Shown here: positions 60,501-64,000 of the stretch, in pieces
How the letters are laid out: each line of letters starts with the position of its first letter
Position numbering within the stretch: the first letter of the stretch is position 1
Position numbers and translations under genes: made by a program
Notes under the pieces: model-generated
What the model was told of the DNA's origin: nothing
Databases searched by the model: none
What the model saw: the letters and a program-made list of their open reading frames with translations, nothing else
From: Nectonema munidae
Taxonomy: Eukaryota > Nematomorpha > Nectonematoida > Nectonematidae
Assembly: GCA_030549495.1 (NCBI GenBank)
Contig: JAUIRK010000571.1
Location: forward strand, 124,001-188,000
Length of the DNA: 64,000 bases
Direction: 5' to 3'

Positions 60501-63500
60501 TTGACATAACAGTTCCGCACAATGATAAATTTTTTTGTACTACACCAAACAGCTAAGGAATGACTAGTAAAAAATCTATCCGTGTAAATGCCACATCCTT
60601 CAGGTATTTTACTATTTTCAATTAGTCTTTTGCAAATATTTAGCCCAGAAAAGTAAGTTCTATCAGAAATATTTCCCACATAGATTTCGGGAGATATACA
60701 ATAATAAAAGTTAGCGTCGTTTATGTGATATAATTTTATACCGTAGTGTCCGGGTTTTTTGGGGTCATATATTTTGACCGGACATCCTCCCCTAAATGTA
60801 ACAAGCTGTTCATCTATGGCAGTGGTTCCCAACCTTTTTTTTTATCCCGTTCCCCCTTTTTCAGACATTTTTTTTACCTGTGGACCCCTACAACTGAATA
60901 GTTTGAGCTAACAAAATTAATCAAAATTTTTATGCAAAAAATGATTGTATAGTCATCTGATTAAATCGTATGCTTATTCATATGAAATCAGAGAAATCGT
61001 AAAGCATTTTTATTTAAGAGTAAAATACACAACAAAAATAATATTTTAAAATGTTGTTATAGTTGTAGAATGTAGGTTGGATAAGCTCAATGAACTCTTC
61101 TTGAGCCTCTTCTAACACATCATCAACATGACATAAAAACGAATTTTTAGCTAGTTCTGCATTTTTAGGGCTTAAGTCAGGAAAGTATCGGTCAAATTCA
61201 TCGTCTAGCTGAGACAAGTGATTCATGATTTCTTTTGGATAAAGTGCTTGGGACGTGACTATCAGCCAAAAATAATTGTCATTAGCATCTCTCGTTTTTT
61301 TGTCAAAACGTAAAAATACGTGAATGAGAGTAAACATATCGCGTCCCAAGCAACTTCGTAAAAAATGACTCCCAGCATTTGAAAATAAGTCAGCAGTTTT
61401 AACTTTTTGATCACCATTTTGACCGATGTAAATCAAAGAGCCAAAGTAAGCGAGAAGATAGGAAACACTAAACTTTGTGTAGCAGTGGTACAAGTTTACG
61501 TACTTAGGATTAGTCGATCTAAAAAATAAAATTTGTTTTTACTTTTCAGATTTTAAAAATACAACTTACTTATAATTGGATTCCATTTTGTGCATTGTCA
61601 TTGAGTACAACTATTGAATAAGTTCAACATCGAAAAAAAGTTTAAATATGGAAAAAATATCGTTTAAATTTTTAGCAGAGCTTTTAGGACCTGGAGGTCT
61701 GGAGATCGAATCGCGATTATTCAAACTTTCTCTTCTTCCTACTCCACTACTTCTTGGCTCCGAAAAATATTAAGTAGAATCAGGAGCAATCAGATTTTGA
61801 TCAAAAAAGTCAATTTCACTAGACATGTTCGAGATTTGAGATGTCTCATTATCAGAATCACTGAAGGTTGAAGAAGAGTTATCGGAAGAAGACTTGCTAT
61901 AAAGGAACACGATAAAGAAATTCTTTCAAGTCAACGTGTATAAAGAAAAAGAGTACGCAACAAAAAGTATTGAGCAGATGTTCACAAAACTTCGAGAAAA
62001 ATATGTGCTTTGTTTTCATTATGAGTTGATGGTGCAATTTATTATATGCGTAGCACGTAAACATAAGCGGATTGCCGGAATTTATATATAAATATTTATG
62101 CCAATGATATCATGATAAAACCATATTATACATCTATTACGTAATAGTTTTTTATCATCAACAAATCTTTGCGTTCAATAGCATACAAAATCAGTGTGAT
62201 TTTTCTCAAGAAGCCACAGCTTATCAGTAAAATATCGATCTAGAAATTTTTAGCAAGGACAAAACTAGTAGCAGTACTGTCACCCAATTCCTCTTGTTTT
62301 ACACCAGCCATGTCAAACATGCGGGCCGCATGCGGCCCATTACAAGCAGATTTGCGGCCCATACAGATTACAGTATTTTTAATTATAATTTTATGTATAA
62401 GTGTAGATTTAGACTTCTCAGAGAACTAGGTTGACTGATTTTCACTTATAATCTCTTATAAAAGTTCGCACTGCACAGAAATTTCAGCCAGACATAGCAA
62501 AGATTGTCAATAACAAGAGGTGTCAAGCCTCGGGAGTCGGGACATGTAAAGTATTTGAATAATTAAAAATAAATGTTTATTTTGAACTATTGTGATTTAT
62601 GTGCATTTCATTTGTAGTTCATTCAAATACATGTGGGCCATGTATGTTGCCTATAAACTTTTTTTTATTAAAATAAAGAACAGATTTATATCCTTGCTAA
62701 TTTTTTAATTAAATTATTTTGTTTAACTATACATGACTTTGTACTTGCATTTTTGAATATAATCAAACCGTTACATGTTTCTAAGTTAAAAGTAAAATAT
62801 TCTGCAATAATTTTTATTCAACAACTTTAAATATAATTGTAGGAGTGCGGCTCTCATGAGAACACAAACTCACTCCTTTGGCCCTCATGGGACTCCGAGT
62901 TTGACATGCCTGTTTTACACTAGTATAATTCCTACAATGATAATTCCTAAGTAGATTCCAAAATACAGAGAAATGAATAAAATAACTCATAACTCTTCTA
63001 AATCAGTAAAAATTTCAAAAAATTTGATAAATCCATAATATGAAATTTTTAATTTATATTTTATTTAGATGGCGTTAAAAAATATATGTAAAAATAGATT
63101 TTTTTAATATTAGATCAAATAAATTGATAATTAATTTTATTTTATATTTTGTTTAATATTTTTATCAATTATAGTTTTTTTATATATATATATATGAAAT
63201 TTTGTCATCACGCGTTTATAGTTATCACTATTAAATTTCTTTTTAGGAAGACACATAACGTTATAAGAATAGCGGAAAAAATGTATTGAGTCCGTCAACG
63301 GTGTTAGAACAAATAAGTCCGTCGAGCGAGGGGACACTAAATCTGCTTAAGTACAAACTTACTCACATCTTAGCCTTTGCCCATTAAAACTAATCGCATA
63401 AATATAAGCACGCACTTTTACACCTCATTGAATTGCATCTTAATATACCTGAATAAAGCTTCTTTGAATTCTTCCCTCTTTCATCACACGGTATACATAT

Positions 63501-63920
63501 TGATGACCTAAAATTTTCAGTTCTTGCTATATCAATTACCATTAGGCTATTGATCGTTTTTATTTATTTTAAAAATCAGATAATATGAAGTTATAAAGGC
63601 AAGGGAAAATACGATAGATTTTATGAACAAACTCTCTATTTTTTGCAGAGAATAAAAATACCACCTAACTAATGCATATACACTGCTTAAAAACTTATTA
63701 TTTTTTTAAAGTAAATGATGAAAAGGATAACGAGGAATGTGGTAATTCATTGTACAGTCAATGCAACGAAGGTGGGCACTCTTGGAAATGGACTCTTGAA
63801 CATATTGTGTATCCTGCCTTCAAAAAGTACTTGGTGGTTGGCAGCGGTGAAAAAAGTGAGAAAGCCTTCAAGAAAGTGGCTAACTTACCTCAATTGTATA
63901 AGATATTCGAAAGATGTTGA
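45400..63920 (+). CDS. MLH1: DNA mismatch repair protein MLH1 (MutL homologue), 11 exons
   Basis: ATPase that pairs with PMS1/PMS2-type partners and is recruited by MutS proteins after replication errors; also used in meiotic crossing-over. Splicing the 11 exons listed separately gives 2157 nt, in frame, 718 residues (human about 756). The start ATG at 45400 gives [20 protein letters not shown], matching the family start. GHKL ATPase motifs: ELIENSIDA with catalytic Glu31 and Asn35, QDNGLGI (60-64), YGFRGEAL (94-101). A VNVHPTK motif lies near the end of the N-terminal domain. The linker is shorter than in vertebrates but keeps [16 protein letters not shown]. The C-terminal dimerisation domain ends in FERC, the invariant MLH1 C-terminus. 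Every exon aligns along the family without gaps in key motifs. Introns of 48-64 bp alternate with ones up to 6.0 kb full of transposons. It looks functional. Confidence 0.97.
46072..46244 (+). CDS. MLH1: MLH1 exon 2
   Basis: Acceptor atttatttaag, phase 0 in, phase 2 out (TATAA|GTAATG). Encodes [20 protein letters not shown], then [20 protein letters not shown]. Confidence 0.96.
46943..47585. mobile_element. TIR element with CAGGGGCGGATCT / AAATCCGCCAGTG ends
   Basis: Left CAGGGGCGGATCTAGAAATT and right CTTTAAATCCGCCAGTG are inverted near-copies, 643 bp apart, in an MLH1 intron. The flanks share AAATG on both sides (46938-46942 and 47586-47590). The ends resemble CAGTGGCGGATC-type DNA transposons, often hAT, but a clean 8-bp duplication is not visible. 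No transposase ORF. Confidence 0.65.
47909..48073 (+). CDS. MLH1: MLH1 exon 3
   Basis: Acceptor atatttaag, phase 2 in and out (TTTAAA|GTAATA). Encodes [20 protein letters not shown], then [17 protein letters not shown], the conserved GT...V-x-D-L-F-x-N-x-x-x-R-x-K-x-L stretch. Confidence 0.96.
48411..48547. mobile_element. Palindromic TTAA element, copy 4
   Basis: taaccctttcgtgaccagtg at the left, ctggtcacgaaagggttaa at the right. Very close to the reverse complement of copy 3 (30551), including the tgtatcatatatgatacata block. Confidence 0.8.
48572..48635 (+). repeat. Tandem duplication, about 34 bp x 2
   Basis: The unit aactccaagagttaatatag with gagttaatatttt occurs twice in direct orientation; each unit contains the small palindrome ttaactccaagagttaa. 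Confidence 0.6.
49110..49370 (-). mobile_element. Dispersed repeat R3, copy 2
   Basis: On the - strand it repeats the 34716-35010 blocks in the same order: gttcaccgattttatcaccc, aaagtttatact, tgcatagcgctttgta, aaggatcgttcac. One copy lies in the LAR-like gene and one in MLH1. Confidence 0.55.
49894..50038 (+). CDS. MLH1: MLH1 exon 4
   Basis: Acceptor ttaattttag, phase 2 in, phase 0 out (ATAGAG|GTAATT). Encodes [20 protein letters not shown], then [19 protein letters not shown]. Confidence 0.94.
50103..50280 (+). CDS. MLH1: MLH1 exon 5
   Basis: Acceptor gatatttttag after a 64-bp intron, phase 0 in, phase 1 out (CCAAAAG|GTTAAC). Encodes [20 protein letters not shown], then [20 protein letters not shown], the F-I-N-x-R-L-V core of MutL. 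Confidence 0.95.
50660..50777. mobile_element. Palindromic TTAA element, copy 5
   Basis: ttaacccttttgaggaccag at the left, actcctcaaaggggtaa at the right. Interior taatcgtctgcataaaatat and agaaagcagacgattag. The arms pair with each other; the ends differ from copies 3 and 4 by changes that occur in both arms. Confidence 0.75.
51465..51726 (+). CDS. MLH1: MLH1 exon 6
   Basis: Acceptor atctttgaag, phase 1 in, phase 2 out (AACATCAG|GTGCAT). Encodes [40 protein letters not shown], then the linker start. It contains the diagnostic VNVHPTK. Confidence 0.95.
51789..51906 (+). CDS. MLH1: MLH1 exon 7 (linker)
   Basis: Acceptor ttctgatttag after a 62-bp intron, phase 2 in, phase 0 out (AAAAAA|GTATTT). 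Encodes [30 protein letters not shown], matching the H-Q-x-V-R-x-D-S-R-x-Q-K-L linker motif of MLH1. Confidence 0.9.
51965..52218 (+). CDS. MLH1: MLH1 exon 8
   Basis: Acceptor gtttatatctaag chosen, giving a 58-bp intron like its neighbours; the upstream cctgcag (exon start 51938) is also in frame but would need a 31-bp intron. Encodes [14 protein letters not shown], then [20 protein letters not shown] and DIDLYLI. Donor CTTATAAA|GTTTTT, phase 2, weak. Confidence 0.88.
52267..52440 (+). CDS. MLH1: MLH1 exon 9
   Basis: Acceptor ttttattttag after a 48-bp intron, phase 2 in and out (GCAAA|GTATTT). Encodes [40 protein letters not shown], then [16 protein letters not shown]. Confidence 0.95.
53300..53974 (+). 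mobile_element. Recent 5'-truncated LINE insertion (RTE-like) in an MLH1 intron
   Basis: A 214-codon open frame (53319-53963) carries the C-terminal part of a LINE reverse transcriptase: [92 protein letters not shown]. It ends in a (GAT)n tail. The insertion is bounded by a perfect 17-bp target duplication, agtatagctaggttttt, at 53283-53299 and 53975-53991. Intact frame plus perfect duplication indicates a young insertion. Confidence 0.92.
54715..54831. mobile_element. Palindromic TTAA element, copy 6
   Basis: ttaaccggttatcgacttta at the left, ctggccgataacgggttaa at the right. Interior atcgtccgcttttataaatg and gatatcgtctgcttattctg. Confidence 0.78.
54832..55770. other. MLH1 intron, no element clearly recognised
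   Basis: Includes a patch at 55436-55630 with gatgcggatatc, cggatgccgatg and gatccgcggatg words that may be repeat debris related to R3-type ends. Confidence 0.35.
55774..56087 (+). mobile_element. piggyBac transposase fragment
   Basis: Near-identical to the reverse complement of 60053-60365 in the full piggyBac copy. The translation includes [60 protein letters not shown], with one in-frame stop (TAG at 55879) before FKGG. Neither terminal repeats nor the rest of the transposase are present, so this is an isolated internal piece, probably moved by a rearrangement. Confidence 0.88.
56462..56602. mobile_element. Palindromic TTAA element, copy 7
   Basis: ttaacccgtttaagaccaag at the left, attggtcgtaaatgggttaa at the right. 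Interior agcagacgatatctaa, cgcagacgattta and aaaagcagacgaag. Confidence 0.78.
57409..57689 (+). CDS. MLH1: MLH1 exon 10
   Basis: Acceptor ttttttctgttaag, phase 2 in, phase 1 out (GATG|GTAACC). Encodes [65 protein letters not shown]. The acceptor at ctattcaag (57419) breaks the frame; 57409 keeps phase and gives the family's spacing between the GPKE and DYFS blocks. The preceding intron is 4968 bp. Confidence 0.93.
57922..58024. mobile_element. Palindromic TTAA element, copy 8
   Basis: ttaacccgttaacgaccaga at the left, gtggtccataaccggttaa at the right. Interior cagacgatatctag and ggcagaggattcac. Left arm almost identical to copy 2. Confidence 0.75.
58025..59400. other. MLH1 intron before the piggyBac element; nothing recognised
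   Basis: AT-rich sequence without coding or repeat structure I can name. Confidence 0.4.
60446..60468. repeat. Poly-G/C tract inside the piggyBac transposase
   Basis: Run of G interrupted by single A and T, on the + strand; it falls in the coding region and breaks its frame. Confidence 0.85.
60820..61285 (-). mobile_element. hAT transposon 3' fragment inside the piggyBac transposase
   Basis: On the - strand: [60 protein letters not shown], resembling the ZBED/GTF2IRD2-like hAT transposases. A short 3' region then ends in ggttgggaaccactg at 60820, a standard hAT terminus. The other terminus is missing, and about 40 residues of piggyBac sequence between KKTRD and AIDEQ are absent, so this is a replacement rather than a clean insertion. 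Confidence 0.75.
62305..62912. mobile_element. Non-autonomous hAT element (608 bp) with perfect 8-bp duplication
   Basis: Ends CAGCCATGTCAAACATGCGG and ACTCCGAGTTTGACATGCCTG (last 20 bases shown in part) are the CAGxxxTGTCAAAC hAT type, with gcggccc-rich subterminal sequence at the left. The 8-bp target duplication ttttacac is perfect (62297-62304 and 62913-62920). No ORF. Confidence 0.9.
63712..63920 (+). CDS. MLH1: MLH1 exon 11 (last)
   Basis: Acceptor tatttttttaaag, phase 1 in. Encodes [20 protein letters not shown], then [17 protein letters not shown], then [14 protein letters not shown] and TGA. The WxxEHIVYxA block and terminal FERC are MLH1 hallmarks. The intron before it is 6022 bp and holds the piggyBac element. 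Confidence 0.97.
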
Positions 63921-64000
63921 AACATTTTTTAATTCCATATAAAAAATTTGCATGGTTTTGTTTTTATATTAAAAACAAATTTACGTAGAGCAGGATGCAC

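Larger units (their letters stand above)
59799..61920 (-). pseudogene. piggyBac transposase, broken
   Basis: Read on the - strand: acidic, Ser-rich N-terminus (61920-61780); [20 protein letters not shown]; a 51-bp GT-AG intron (61519-61569); [39 protein letters not shown] hAT fragment replaces part of the core. Then [12 protein letters not shown] (first catalytic Asp), [23 protein letters not shown] (second Asp), [20 protein letters not shown] (third Asp) and a C-terminal Cys/His ring [29 protein letters not shown], stop at 59799. In-frame stops lie near 61775 and 61600. A poly-C tract (about 60446-60468) disrupts the frame between the second and third Asp. It cannot make active transposase as it stands. 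Confidence 0.85.
59405..63333 (-). mobile_element. piggyBac element, degraded, carrying two hAT-derived pieces
   Basis: Left end TTAA (59401-59404) then CCCTCGCTTGACGGACTC; right end AGTCCGTCGAGCGAGGG at 63316-63333. Inside each end lies a second motif pair: GACGGACTC...ATTTTTTCCGCT, contiguous with the terminal repeat at the left but displaced by about 31 bp at the right. This asymmetric terminal and internal repeat layout is characteristic of piggyBac. The right-hand TTAA has become gaca. The element spans 3.9 kb of the last MLH1 intron and includes a hAT fragment (60820-61285) and a hAT MITE (62305-62912). Confidence 0.85.

Noticed and set aside
1-64000. Retroviral, LTR or Polinton elements, CRISPR, rRNA or functional tRNA genes
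   Set aside because: No protease/integrase/capsid signatures, long terminal repeats, spaced repeat arrays or complete cloverleafs were recognised on either strand.

Overview
The window is nuclear DNA from an AT-rich invertebrate animal. Exons have GT-AG introns, coding DNA is much richer in GC than the surrounding DNA, and tRNA-derived SINEs, LINEs, piggyBac and hAT elements are interspersed. I cannot name the species. Two host genes lie on the + strand, head to tail, and I rebuilt both by splicing; each comes out in frame across every junction.

Region 1 (1-4995) is intergenic: a LINE 3' scrap near 0.9-1.05 kb, simple repeats, and no recognised gene. Region 2 (about 5.0-41.66 kb) is a receptor protein tyrosine phosphatase of the LAR (type IIa) family. 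A candidate signal-peptide exon at 5.0-5.1 kb is followed after a 9.6 kb gap by 20 well supported exons. These encode six fibronectin III domains, one membrane span, a juxtamembrane wedge, an intact catalytic phosphatase domain D1 (WPDHG and [10 protein letters not shown]) and a D2 domain with the LAR-type changes (KNRL, WPEQG). No immunoglobulin-domain exon was found, which is unusual for LAR.

Region 3 (41.66-45.4 kb) is the intergenic spacer. It holds a possible hAT-like element and a decayed APE-type LINE on the - strand. Region 4 (45.4-63.92 kb) is a complete 11-exon MLH1 gene (DNA mismatch repair, 718 aa). It has the GHKL ATPase motifs, the VNVHPTK motif and the invariant FERC C-terminus. 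Its introns carry most of the mobile DNA: a recently inserted, 5'-truncated LINE with a perfect 17-bp target duplication, a 0.64 kb terminal-inverted-repeat element, five small palindromic TTAA elements, a piggyBac fragment, and a 3.9 kb piggyBac element containing two hAT-derived pieces.

Introns fall into two classes: 48-72 bp, and longer ones of 0.3-8.3 kb loaded with repeats. The most interesting material is repeat biology: (i) an eight-copy family of 90-140 bp palindromes bounded by TTAACCC...GGGTTAA, probably piggyBac-type MITEs; (ii) two copies of a fold-back element with terminal arrays of a CAAAACGCCC unit; (iii) a nested piggyBac with canonical asymmetric ends; (iv) an inverted SINE pair. 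No retroviral, LTR or Polinton element, tRNA or rRNA gene, or CRISPR array was recognised.
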